This document shows positions 1 through 7,373 of a stretch of DNA of 64,000 bases, in pieces (the stretch's first letter is position 1; every line of letters begins with the position of its first letter). The stretch is from the NCBI GenBank assembly GCA_966424055.1, contig CBJLMB010000021.1, positions 35,989 to 99,988 on the forward strand, in the 5' to 3' direction. The position numbers were made by a program, and so were the translations under genes. Under the pieces are notes generated by a model. The model searched no databases and was not told where the DNA came from. It worked only from the letters and a program-made list of their open reading frames with translations. The stretch is from Deminuibacter sp966424055 (GTDB taxonomy: Bacteria > Bacteroidota > Bacteroidia > Chitinophagales > Chitinophagaceae).

Positions 1-174
1 GTTACTGATTTCACCGATTACAACTGTAAGCTGTATTTCGGTGAGTGGTACAGTACGTTGAAAGATGCTGAAATACTGATAAAGGCAGCTACAGAACTCA
101 GGCAGCAGCTGCGGGATTATGTGCAGGCAAAGGGCCTGAAAGAACCGCAGCCAGTCAATCCTATCTTAAACTAA
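1..174 (+). CDS. Phage protein, C-terminal part
   Basis: The reading frame is open from the first base to a TAA at 172-174 and encodes 57 residues ending in QPVNPILN. The start lies outside the window. No domain can be recognised in the fragment, which is charged and helix-prone with Leu and Gln near the end. It lies 31 bp upstream of the next plus-strand phage gene and is probably co-transcribed with it. By position, upstream of the scaffold and capsid genes, it could belong to a head or packaging protein, but that is inference only. Confidence 0.6.
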   Translation, partial: VTDFTDYNCKLYFGEWYSTLKDAEILIKAATELRQQLRDYVQAKGLKEPQPVNPILN

Positions 175-205
175 CCAATCATTTATAACATAAACAGTTA
201 TCACG

Positions 206-772
206 ATGGCCTTACATCACACACAAAAAAAATCAGCGGTAGGCAAATACACCGCAGAAAAAGAACAGGGTAAAACCCGCGAAGAAATCAGCCAACTGCT
301 GGCCCTGGATGAAAAAGGGTATGCTGCAGAGGATATCGAAGAGATCCTGGCCGCATTGTTTGCCGATGACAGCGACAGCAATCCCGACGAACAGAAAAAC
401 AGTCTTCCTGTAGGGCAATCTTCGGCCAATAATGTAGATACCAGCAGCCAGGCACCTGTTGAACCGGAAAAAGAAAAAAAGCTTGACCTGGGCCAGTTCA
501 ATTATAAGGGCCTTACTGGGGAGAACTTCAAGCGCTATGAGGAGTTTGTGAACCAGCTCATGCTGCATGATCATTATACCTTCGAGGTTTACAAGGTGGA
601 ACCGGTAATTCTTGACCGCTATCCCGGCTTGGAAGGCACTCCGAAAGACTTCTCTGGCATTCGTATCGTGAATGACACACCGATACACAAAACCCATATC
701 ACCGTTAAAATAGCCAAGGAAATGAACGCTCAGGTACGCAACACAGGGCGTTACTACCTGCTCAAAAAGTAG
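206..772 (+). CDS. Hypothetical phage protein (188 aa)
   Basis: The start ATG follows an AT-rich leader. Residues 1-55 are charged and helical, with Glu-rich segments that may form a helix-turn-helix-like or small coiled region. Residues 55-95 are a low-complexity acidic linker rich in Asp, Ser, Gln and Pro. The C-terminal half from about residue 95 (LGQFNYKGLTG onward) looks globular with alternating hydrophobic residues. It sits two genes upstream of the scaffold-like gene, so a head-assembly or structural role is possible. The family is not recognised. Confidence 0.75.
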   Translation: MALHHTQKKSAVGKYTAEKEQGKTREEISQLLALDEKGYAAEDIEEILAALFADDSDSNPDEQKNSLPVGQSSANNVDTSSQAPVEPEKEKKLDLGQFNYKGLTGENFKRYEEFVNQLMLHDHYTFEVYKVEPVILDRYPGLEGTPKDFSGIRIVNDTPIHKTHITVKIAKEMNAQVRNTGRYYLLKK

Positions 773-774
773 CG

Positions 775-1020
775 ATGAACCAAAGATTCATAACACTCCC
801 CATCTCGCTGCCCGGGGATGGTGATAATCCTGATAAAGCAGTGCCTTGTCAGCTGGATCCGACTAGCGTGATGGCATATCATGAAGGCTATGTATGGGGC
901 ACATTTATTTACTTAACTACTGGACAGGCATTCTGCAGCACCCTCACCGTGGAAGAATACGAGGCGTTATGCGCTGAGTACTTTCAAAGTCAGAGCGCTG
1001 TCCATAAACTCCCATTCTAA
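775..1020 (+). CDS. Small hypothetical phage protein (81 aa)
   Basis: It starts 2 bp after the preceding stop, and its TAA shares one base with the ATG of the next gene, so translational coupling in a tight operon is likely. The protein is compact, with a mixed alpha/beta composition and a central GTFIYLTTG segment. There is no signal peptide, membrane segment or recognised motif. Small proteins of this type between packaging and capsid genes are often head decoration or accessory proteins, but nothing here proves that. Confidence 0.7.
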   Translation: MNQRFITLPISLPGDGDNPDKAVPCQLDPTSVMAYHEGYVWGTFIYLTTGQAFCSTLTVEEYEALCAEYFQSQSAVHKLPF

Positions 1021-1313
1021 TGACACCGATATCATTTCCGGAGCAAAACTGCGTATTCACAAAGCCGGAGAGCATGACGGATGATGAATGCAGCTCTCTG
1101 CCCGTGTTTAAAGGTCAGTGGCCGGATGGATCACCTTGTATCGTTTCAGTTTGGCAGCTTTCCGATGAAGAGCTCCAGCAAGTGGTAGAAACCAAACAGG
1201 TTTACCTGTCAATTTACGGCCATGGCATGCCGCCTGTGTCGTTATTTACAGAAAACCCATTCTCTCAATCAAACAATAACGAAAATGGCACTCAAACAAG
1301 CAACGAAGGATAA
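1020..1313 (+). CDS. Small hypothetical phage protein (97 aa)
   Basis: The start overlaps the preceding stop in a TAATG arrangement, and the 3' end overlaps the next gene by 29 bp in another frame. Residues 1-78 look globular. The last 20 residues are Asn, Ser and Glu rich and probably disordered, which fits with this segment doubling as the upstream region of the scaffold gene. No family is recognised. Gene position suggests a small virion or assembly protein. Confidence 0.7.
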   Translation: MTPISFPEQNCVFTKPESMTDDECSSLPVFKGQWPDGSPCIVSVWQLSDEELQQVVETKQVYLSIYGHGMPPVSLFTENPFSQSNNNENGTQTSNEG

Positions 1314-2115
1314 ACTGAAGGCATACGGCCTCGATGTTGAAAAACTGGTCACAGCAATAAAAGAAGAAAATGAAGTTGACTATGACGTTCCTGAGCGTGT
1401 GGTCATGACCCCGGATGACCTGGAAGCCCGTGATAACAATAAAATTGCAGAAGGTAAGCGGGATGGCGAGAAGACAGGTGAAACTAAAGGAAAGGATATT
1501 ACCATCAAAGCAATTAAAAAGAAACTGGGCATTGAAAGTGAGACTAAAGACCCCGAAAAACTGGCTGAAGAAGCACTGTCAAAGCTGGCCACAGGTGATG
1601 CAGGCCTACGCGAACAGATCTCACTCTTACAGAAGGACAAAGAAGTATTACAGACGCAGGTGCAACAGGAACAAAAAAAGGCTAAAGAGGCCGCGTTCGA
1701 TGCAAGCCTGATTGCTATGTTCCCCGGCAACCGCTCCAGTGACCTGTCTGATCAGGAAAGACTGGCACTGGTGAAAATGAATTACTCCTTTGAAGAACAG
1801 GACGGTAAAACAGTTGTAAAACGCAATGGCACGATATTGCGGGATAATAATTCTCAGAATGCTGTAGAAGTGAGTAAGGCAATCACAGACCTGTTTACTG
1901 AAAAGAAATGGATCACAGCGCAACAAAAACCTGGCGGCCGTGGGGGTAACGATGATCCGCAACCAGGTCCCGGAGGGGCAGGCATCACCAAAATGAGCGA
2001 TGCACAGGCACAATGGATTAAAGACAACCCCGGCAAAAACGTTGTCAGTGATGATTTCACAAATTATGTAAACGGCATTGCAAAGGACAATCCGAACTTC
2101 GATATGTATAATTAG
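1285..2115 (+). CDS. Phage scaffold-like protein (276 aa)
   Basis: The start at 1285 (MALKQATKDK) is preferred to the in-frame ATG at 1222, because the extra 21 residues are coded inside the upstream gene and the shorter start resembles neighbouring phage genes. The protein is highly charged, with a long coiled coil at about residues 105-150 (Leu, Gln, Lys and Glu rich). A Gly/Pro-rich linker lies near residue 220, followed by a short C-terminal domain. Small size, coiled coil, high charge and position directly before the capsid gene match capsid scaffolding proteins. The protein would chaperone procapsid assembly in the cytoplasm. The assignment rests on architecture and synteny, not on a conserved motif. 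Confidence 0.7.
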   Translation: MALKQATKDKLKAYGLDVEKLVTAIKEENEVDYDVPERVVMTPDDLEARDNNKIAEGKRDGEKTGETKGKDITIKAIKKKLGIESETKDPEKLAEEALSKLATGDAGLREQISLLQKDKEVLQTQVQQEQKKAKEAAFDASLIAMFPGNRSSDLSDQERLALVKMNYSFEEQDGKTVVKRNGTILRDNNSQNAVEVSKAITDLFTEKKWITAQQKPGGRGGNDDPQPGPGGAGITKMSDAQAQWIKDNPGKNVVSDDFTNYVNGIAKDNPNFDMYN

Positions 2116-2148
2116 TTAGCAATCATACTACAGGTAATAGCAAGTTGG

Positions 2149-2180
2149 TGCCTTTCTCGTTTTTTCGGGAAAGGCATTTT
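2149..2180 (+). terminator. Hairpin terminator between scaffold and capsid genes
   Basis: An 8-bp perfect stem, TGCCTTTC at 2149-2156 with GAAAGGCA at 2169-2176, is followed by TTTT. It lies in the 233-bp gap before the capsid gene. It could raise capsid expression relative to scaffold by ending upstream transcripts, with a separate promoter further down. No clear TAnnTTTG box is visible in the rest of the gap. Confidence 0.6.
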
Positions 2181-2348
2181 ACTTTTACATCGTCACGTCA
2201 TACGGTGGTACCTGTGGCGGGATACGTGGGCTTACGTGGGTGGTACTCGAATGCCAATATTGGGAGTGGTACTCCTATCCCCCGCTTGTTTCGATGGTAT
2301 CGGCAAGCAATCAACAATTTTCTTTCACACTTTTTTCAATCTTCTACA

Positions 2349-3401
2349 ATGGCAAACTACGCGCTTAGCGTACTCGCCAAAGGTCAGGCTGTTGTTACTG
2401 CAAAGTACCAGGCACCTGAACAAAGGCGTAAAGTACCGACCGTCATGGAACTGGCATTGCGCAATCAGCAAGTCAGTATCCCCAATGCTCCGGATTTAAG
2501 AAAATCCGAAAAAAGGCCGGTTGAAATCAACTATTTCAATGATATAGCACCCGGCACAGGAACAGCAAAAGCAGCATTCCACACCGGCAACTATGGCGAT
2601 GCAGGAAAAATTGAGCTGGTATATGTAACTCATGTGGAAACCCTCAGCCTGCCGAGAAAGATTGCACAAAACAATATCATGCAATACCAGCAGATGTTTA
2701 CCAATCTGTATGAGATGAAGTGGAAAAACCTTCGCACTCGTCACGATAACTCTGCTTTGGCATTCCTGATCGCCAACCGTTGCCAGCTGGCTGCGGCTGT
2801 AATCAATCCGCAGATTGCATCAGCTAACCCTGGCACATGGAATGAAACCAACTTCGCGCTGGAAGTATCAAAAACAGATGGCAATCGCTTCGCACAACGG
2901 ATTAAACAGCTGATGCAGGCTCGTATTTATCAGGGCACTTACGACGTCGTGTCAGACCTGCAGATTGGCGGCGACATGGATTTTGCTGCCAACCAAGGAG
3001 CAGGTAATGCCTCAAACTATGCATGGCAATTTGACGGTCTGAACATTGCTCGCACCAGCGATGTTATAAGCAGCAATTATCCTGGTGGTGCAGCCCTTGT
3101 TCTGCCCGCTGGTATGTTCGCTGGCATGTACTGGAATGATCCGCTGAATGTTACCGGTGTAAACTCTGGCGAAAACGAAGTTGGCAGCATGGGCACTCAG
3201 GCTGACCCCTTCGGATCAGGCGCCGTGGCAGATATCTCACTGTACACAAAACGTGCAGATACCAGCGCAAACACTACCGGCGGCTCAACCCAGGATATCA
3301 TTGATCAGTGGGAGTTGACATTGACCATGGCTTATGCGCTGCCCCCGCTGAGCGTCGCCGGTGATTCTGTTGTTCACCTGGTAGGTCAGCTGACCGCGTA
3401 A
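2349..3401 (+). CDS. Major capsid protein (350 aa)
   Basis: The frame is open from 2145, but the first 68 residues (rich in Arg, Phe and Ser) look untranslated and cover the terminator hairpin, so MANYALSVLAKG at 2349 is taken as the start. The protein follows the scaffold gene and has the length and composition of a phage coat subunit. It has an N-terminal helical segment, an NQQVSIPNAPDLRKSEKR region, a long alpha/beta core, and repeated Gly/Ala/Asn-rich loops toward the C-terminus. It should form the icosahedral shell. I cannot confirm the HK97 fold from sequence alone. The downstream gene starts 12 bp later. Confidence 0.75.
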   Translation: MANYALSVLAKGQAVVTAKYQAPEQRRKVPTVMELALRNQQVSIPNAPDLRKSEKRPVEINYFNDIAPGTGTAKAAFHTGNYGDAGKIELVYVTHVETLSLPRKIAQNNIMQYQQMFTNLYEMKWKNLRTRHDNSALAFLIANRCQLAAAVINPQIASANPGTWNETNFALEVSKTDGNRFAQRIKQLMQARIYQGTYDVVSDLQIGGDMDFAANQGAGNASNYAWQFDGLNIARTSDVISSNYPGGAALVLPAGMFAGMYWNDPLNVTGVNSGENEVGSMGTQADPFGSGAVADISLYTKRADTSANTTGGSTQDIIDQWELTLTMAYALPPLSVAGDSVVHLVGQLTA

Positions 3402-3413
3402 TAGCTCGAAAGA

Positions 3414-4547
3414 ATGGCAAACGCAACTTTTCAATATACAAACGGGTTCGACCTCCAGAAGACAATAGAAGCGCTCCTCGGCAGGCTTGGCTGGCAGCAG
3501 CCGACTGTTGAGGGTGCGCCGGTTCTAGATACTACGAATAAAGACAGCAAAAGCGGCCGTTATTTCAACGACGGCACCTTCCATGCGATCGTATCGCCCG
3601 TTAACATCAAAGCATCGATGGAAGATCCGAAAGCCACCGATGCACAAATCAATGATGAACTGCAAAAGTTGCAAAAGGCCGCCATTCTCCGGGCGCTGCA
3701 GGATGTTTTCAAGGATCCGGAGGTGATCAGCCAGGCCATGGTTTACGAACGCTACCCGATGAACGAAATGCCACTCAGCAATAACCATTATGCTGTTGGA
3801 TATGAGATCATGGTAGCCAGCCGGTATGATACTACGGTGCAGGTGCAGAATGCCGTGTTGTACTTCGACCAGGATGTGCAGTTTACCCTATTCCTGTTCA
3901 AGGATGGACAGAAGGCGCCAGTATGGCAACAGACTGTACAGGCCAATGCGAATACCGGCACCATTATTCCCCTGCAGGATTTATATATCAGCTACAGCAC
4001 AGCAACAAGCCGCGGCAGCCGGTATTACCTGGTTTACTTCCAGGATGAGCTCGGGACCGCCCGGGCAATCCAGGAACAGGTAGAAGACTGGAACAAAACA
4101 ACCGTATTCGGCGCTGTTCCATTCTACGCCCATGCCAACGCGCTGAACTTTGACAGGAACAATAAAATGTATCCTTGGCTACCTGCTGGCATTAACCTGG
4201 AGATATCGGCCTTCAAGGACTGGACACAGGAAATTATCAAAAAGCCAGCGTTGTTCGATCAGCTAATCGGCCTGTACATGGCGTACATGGTAATTGAAAA
4301 GATGGTATATGCCGTTCGGTCCAACGGGAACGAGCGCGTCCTGAAAGACCAAATGGACCGCGTAGGCATCCAGCTGGATCTGACGGGCGCAGCGCCAATC
4401 AGTGATTCTCCAAAGGTAAAAGGGCTCTTGCAGAAGATAGAGGCAGAAGTAAAACAGGTAAAGGACGCATTTACTCCGAAACAGAAACCGCAAACCGTAT
4501 CTCTCACATGCTGTACACCAAGACCGACCCGGTGGGGGTTGATATAA
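3414..4547 (+). CDS. Phage structural protein, possibly connector or neck (377 aa)
   Basis: It lies directly downstream of the capsid gene and overlaps the next gene by 40 bp. The sequence is mixed alpha/beta without membrane segments. A helical segment DELQKLQKAAILRAL lies around residues 82-97. A beta-rich middle part follows, with motifs such as NAVLYFDQDVQFTLFLF and YYLVYFQDELGTAR, and the tail is Lys/Gln rich and helical. Head-tail connector and completion proteins usually sit here in siphovirus maps. The family itself is not recognised. Confidence 0.6.
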   Translation: MANATFQYTNGFDLQKTIEALLGRLGWQQPTVEGAPVLDTTNKDSKSGRYFNDGTFHAIVSPVNIKASMEDPKATDAQINDELQKLQKAAILRALQDVFKDPEVISQAMVYERYPMNEMPLSNNHYAVGYEIMVASRYDTTVQVQNAVLYFDQDVQFTLFLFKDGQKAPVWQQTVQANANTGTIIPLQDLYISYSTATSRGSRYYLVYFQDELGTARAIQEQVEDWNKTTVFGAVPFYAHANALNFDRNNKMYPWLPAGINLEISAFKDWTQEIIKKPALFDQLIGLYMAYMVIEKMVYAVRSNGNERVLKDQMDRVGIQLDLTGAAPISDSPKVKGLLQKIEAEVKQVKDAFTPKQKPQTVSLTCCTPRPTRWGLI

Positions 4548-5050
4548 AGATTCAGGCGCTGCAGACAAAACTGTACAACCAGCTGCTGCCGGCATGGGAC
4601 GCAATCGCCTGGGATTGTTACGGTCGCTGTTACCGTAACAAAAAAGACAACGGCTATGTGGCAGAGGTTTTCACTGGTGGCACCGAATACAGAGATGTTT
4701 ACTGGGATGATAGGAAGGACGCTGTTTCCTTCTTCGGAGTTGACCCAGTCACAAAAATCGCAGTAGATAATACCGCTCAGGTTCACTTAGTGTTCTTTGT
4801 AAACCTGCGGAAGCTGAAACCGCAGCTATCAACCCGGGCGGATGAGGAAGTGAGACAGGATGTGCAGTGGCTCTTGAACAAACGCATTTTTGGAGCAGTT
4901 CCGGTTCGAGTGATAACTGGTATCGAGAATGTGCTCAGAGAATATCCGGGAAGCTACCGGGACGAACGATTGAAGTTCGTTGATATGCATCCGGTGCATT
5001 GCTTCCGTTTCGACCTACAGGTCAATTTTTCAACCCTGAACCAGTGTTAA
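4508..5050 (+). CDS. Hypothetical phage protein after connector region (180 aa)
   Basis: The ATG lies inside the end of the preceding gene, giving a 40-bp overlap typical of compact phage operons. The protein has an N-terminal helix with YNQLLPAW, a Cys/Tyr-containing turn (CYGRCYRN), then alternating strands including QVHLVFFVNLRKLKP, and ends in Cys. No membrane segment or known motif is present. The position between capsid and tail-tube-like genes suggests a neck or tail-completion protein. Confidence 0.65.
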   Translation: MLYTKTDPVGVDIKIQALQTKLYNQLLPAWDAIAWDCYGRCYRNKKDNGYVAEVFTGGTEYRDVYWDDRKDAVSFFGVDPVTKIAVDNTAQVHLVFFVNLRKLKPQLSTRADEEVRQDVQWLLNKRIFGAVPVRVITGIENVLREYPGSYRDERLKFVDMHPVHCFRFDLQVNFSTLNQC

Positions 5051-5075
5051 TCATTCACCAACTAAATTTTATTCA

Positions 5076-5993
5076 ATGGCACTTATAAAAGCATGTTCAT
5101 CTGGCAACGTGTTAAATACCGGCTTTGAATGTTCAGAGTTACTGGACGTTCCTGCAGGCGTCATCATGGTGCCTGGCACCGCCAAATGGACGCAAGCAAA
5201 TATGCAGGACTTCCCTGCTTTTGTTAAGCAGAAATTGCATACAACAAAATCAGACAGATGGTATCCGGTGTTTTCTGACCTGGTCAACTTTGAAGTAAAC
5301 AAAGAAAGTGACCAGGTAGAGAATTTCGCCAACGGCACATCGAAGCTCACCCGCTTGGGCGCCTATGGCTTCACACTTTCGTTCGCAGAGGGTGGCGAAT
5401 GTCTGGCTAAGGCCCTGCTTTCCTTTAACAAGATGGGTTACCGGCCGATTCTTATTGATGTGGCCAGCCGCTTTAAAGTGAGAAAAAACATCGATGGCAC
5501 ATTCTCCGGACTGAAAGTAAGTGACCTGTATGGCGGCTCCCCCGACCTTACCACTTTCGATGCCAGCTTTAAAAACAAGCTGATTATGTCGATTACTGTG
5601 AAGGAGTACATTCAGAACGCAGCCATCTTCCAGGACGCTTCCGACCTTACTGATTTCATTGGTCTTTTGGATGTTGATTTGGTGTCAGCAGCAGCAGCTA
5701 CCACGACCAAATTGACCGTCAAAGCATCCACGGATTGCGGTGGCACAGACCTGTACGACATGTTCAAAACCCAGCTTGCAGTGCCGACTGCGTGGAAAGT
5801 ATCGAAAGCTGGCGCCGCCATCGTACCGACAGCAGTAGCAACCAACGACATGTTGAAGGCTTGGGAGATTACCGTTGCAGCACAGACCTCCGGAGATATA
5901 CTATCAGTTTCCGGAGCGGATGCTTCGGTATGGCTGGGCTTGAATGTTGAAGGATATGAGGCCGCGCAAGCCATTTCTATCACCATCCCCTAA
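5076..5993 (+). CDS. Probable tail tube or major tail protein (305 aa)
   Basis: The start ATG at 5076 is preceded by an AT-rich leader. The protein is soluble and beta-rich, with an Ala/Thr-rich C-terminal third (VSAAAATTTKLTVKAS, then WLGLNVEGYEAAQAISITIP) that resembles an Ig-like tail domain. It precedes a few small genes and the tape measure gene, the normal place of the major tail protein. No sequence signature confirms this, so the call is based on position, length and composition. Confidence 0.55.
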   Translation: MALIKACSSGNVLNTGFECSELLDVPAGVIMVPGTAKWTQANMQDFPAFVKQKLHTTKSDRWYPVFSDLVNFEVNKESDQVENFANGTSKLTRLGAYGFTLSFAEGGECLAKALLSFNKMGYRPILIDVASRFKVRKNIDGTFSGLKVSDLYGGSPDLTTFDASFKNKLIMSITVKEYIQNAAIFQDASDLTDFIGLLDVDLVSAAAATTTKLTVKASTDCGGTDLYDMFKTQLAVPTAWKVSKAGAAIVPTAVATNDMLKAWEITVAAQTSGDILSVSGADASVWLGLNVEGYEAAQAISITIP

Positions 5994-5999
5994 TCGCTT

Positions 6000-6200
6000 A
6001 TGAAAGTTGTAATCATAGCCGGCTGGGGTATCAACGCAGATGAATTTTCACAGGTAAAAAGCCTGAAAGTACTGAAAAAAGACAGGCGCCTTTTCGACAC
6101 TTTACCCGTGGATCAGCGTGATGCAGCCTTTGCCGAACTCTGGAAAGCCCTGGGTAACCAGGCAGAGGTAGATACCCCTGCGGAGGAACCACAGCAATAA
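6000..6200 (+). CDS. Small phage protein (66 aa)
   Basis: It starts 6 bp after the preceding stop, so it is probably co-transcribed and coupled. It begins with a hydrophobic beta strand and a Gly-Trp turn (MKVVIIAGWGI). A charged region with KVLKKDRR follows, then a helix and an acidic Pro/Glu tail. The function is unknown. A strong hairpin follows directly, ending this transcriptional block. Confidence 0.65.
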   Translation: MKVVIIAGWGINADEFSQVKSLKVLKKDRRLFDTLPVDQRDAAFAELWKALGNQAEVDTPAEEPQQ

Positions 6201-6204
6201 CACA

Positions 6205-6226
6205 GGGCGGCATGACCGCCCTTTAT
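6205..6226 (+). terminator. Terminator-like hairpin in tail operon
   Basis: Stem GGGCGG at 6205-6210 pairs with CCGCCC at 6216-6221, with a 5-nt loop and a following TTTATT. It lies in the 31-bp gap between two tail genes and may attenuate transcription after the abundant tail protein. Confidence 0.55.
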
Positions 6227-6231
6227 TCTTT

Positions 6232-6696
6232 ATGGCACTCGACAACCTGAGAAATATAACCAATGCACTGGAGCAGTTCGACTTTGAACAGGAGCTGATA
6301 CACATTGTGGACGCAAATGAATCGACGGTAGTTGACCTGCAAGCCGAACAGCTGTCACATGGTGTTAATTCTGCCGGGCAGCAGATCAACCCGCCATACG
6401 CAGAATCTACCATCGAGTATAAACGGAAGCATGGCAGAGGACTGGGGTCCATTACCGACAGGGTAACATTCTATATGACCGGAGAACTCTATCAAAGCCT
6501 GCGTGCCCAAGTCGTAGGTGGCAAATATGAAATCACCTCACCGCTGGACAAATTCGGGTACATGATCAAACGCAGCGGGGAATGGACCATTGGTTTAAGT
6601 GATGAATACAGGGAACGGTTTATTGACGGTGTTACCAGGCCTGAGATTGCCAGGATAGTAAATGAAAAACTGGGCCTTCAAATAACGAGACGATGA
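6232..6696 (+). CDS. Hypothetical tail-region protein (154 aa)
   Basis: It is separated from the previous gene by a hairpin, and its stop overlaps the next start by 4 bp (ATGA). The N-terminal half is helical (LEQFDFEQELIHIVDANE). The middle carries a basic YKRKHGRGLG loop and an FYMTGELYQSLRAQV segment. This arrangement recalls minor head or tail morphogenesis proteins of the gp10/gpG type, but I see no diagnostic motif. Confidence 0.6.
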   Translation: MALDNLRNITNALEQFDFEQELIHIVDANESTVVDLQAEQLSHGVNSAGQQINPPYAESTIEYKRKHGRGLGSITDRVTFYMTGELYQSLRAQVVGGKYEITSPLDKFGYMIKRSGEWTIGLSDEYRERFIDGVTRPEIARIVNEKLGLQITRR

Positions 6697-7373
6697 AAGA
6701 AACCGAAAACCTCTTTATCCGCAGGGCTGCGGATTGCAACATAAAAGCGTTTATCGCCTGCTTATTTGATGAGGATTATCATGTCCTCACAATTGCCGGC
6801 ACACCCGAAGAAGCCGATCTACAGAAGGCATTCCAGGACATCTACGTGGAATACTTGGACCTTTCTGGCACTGCCAAAAGCCAGGAACTCGGCCTGCTGA
6901 AGGCTATCCAGCGCCTGCATATCCGAATCAAAACAATTGAATCGTGTGTGTTTATGCAGCGGGTAGCAATAAAAATGATGGACGAACCGTTCACGCCGGG
7001 CTTTGCCCTGCTCAGTAAGTATGGTCACCGGCTGTACTGGAACAATGAAAGACCGGACAAAGAATCGATCCTGCAGAAATTGGTGGAGATAGAAGCCAAG
7101 GAACAACGGTATACTCATGAGCTAGACAGGAAGGTAAAAGAGCTGGAGGCACTCAAGCAAAATAATACCCGGGATACCCCGGCAGATCCTGACCGAAATA
7201 AAAAAAGCGAACGGAAGGCATTCATTTCCCTGATGAACAACCTGCAGAAGCACGGCTTTCCAATCGACAAGGACAAAACTACTGTTGAAGAATTCGCCCT
7301 GATGATCAGGGATTATTTCGACGAGGTGCAGCGGGCAATTACTGAAGCAAAAAATAAACGAAATGGCCGGTAA
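6693..7373 (+). CDS. Hypothetical protein, tail-assembly-chaperone position (226 aa)
   Basis: It overlaps both the previous gene (4 bp) and the tape measure gene (11 bp), indicating coupled translation. The protein is strongly helical and charged, with a coiled-coil-like stretch around residues 128-165 (Glu, Lys and Gln rich) and a helical end. Genes directly before the tape measure often encode tail assembly chaperones. A frameshift-extended pair, common in that role, is not evident here. Confidence 0.55.
   Translation: MKETENLFIRRAADCNIKAFIACLFDEDYHVLTIAGTPEEADLQKAFQDIYVEYLDLSGTAKSQELGLLKAIQRLHIRIKTIESCVFMQRVAIKMMDEPFTPGFALLSKYGHRLYWNNERPDKESILQKLVEIEAKEQRYTHELDRKVKELEALKQNNTRDTPADPDRNKKSERKAFISLMNNLQKHGFPIDKDKTTVEEFALMIRDYFDEVQRAITEAKNKRNGR

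Noticed and set aside
233..697. 154-residue minus-strand frame opposite the 188-aa phage gene
   Set aside because: It lies fully inside a gene of the phage operon and has an unnatural composition with many Phe and Ile. It is a shadow of the plus-strand gene.
6232..7373. Programmed frameshift of tail assembly chaperone genes
   Set aside because: The two genes overlap by 4 bp as ATGA with no slippery run at the junction. Ordinary coupling is enough.
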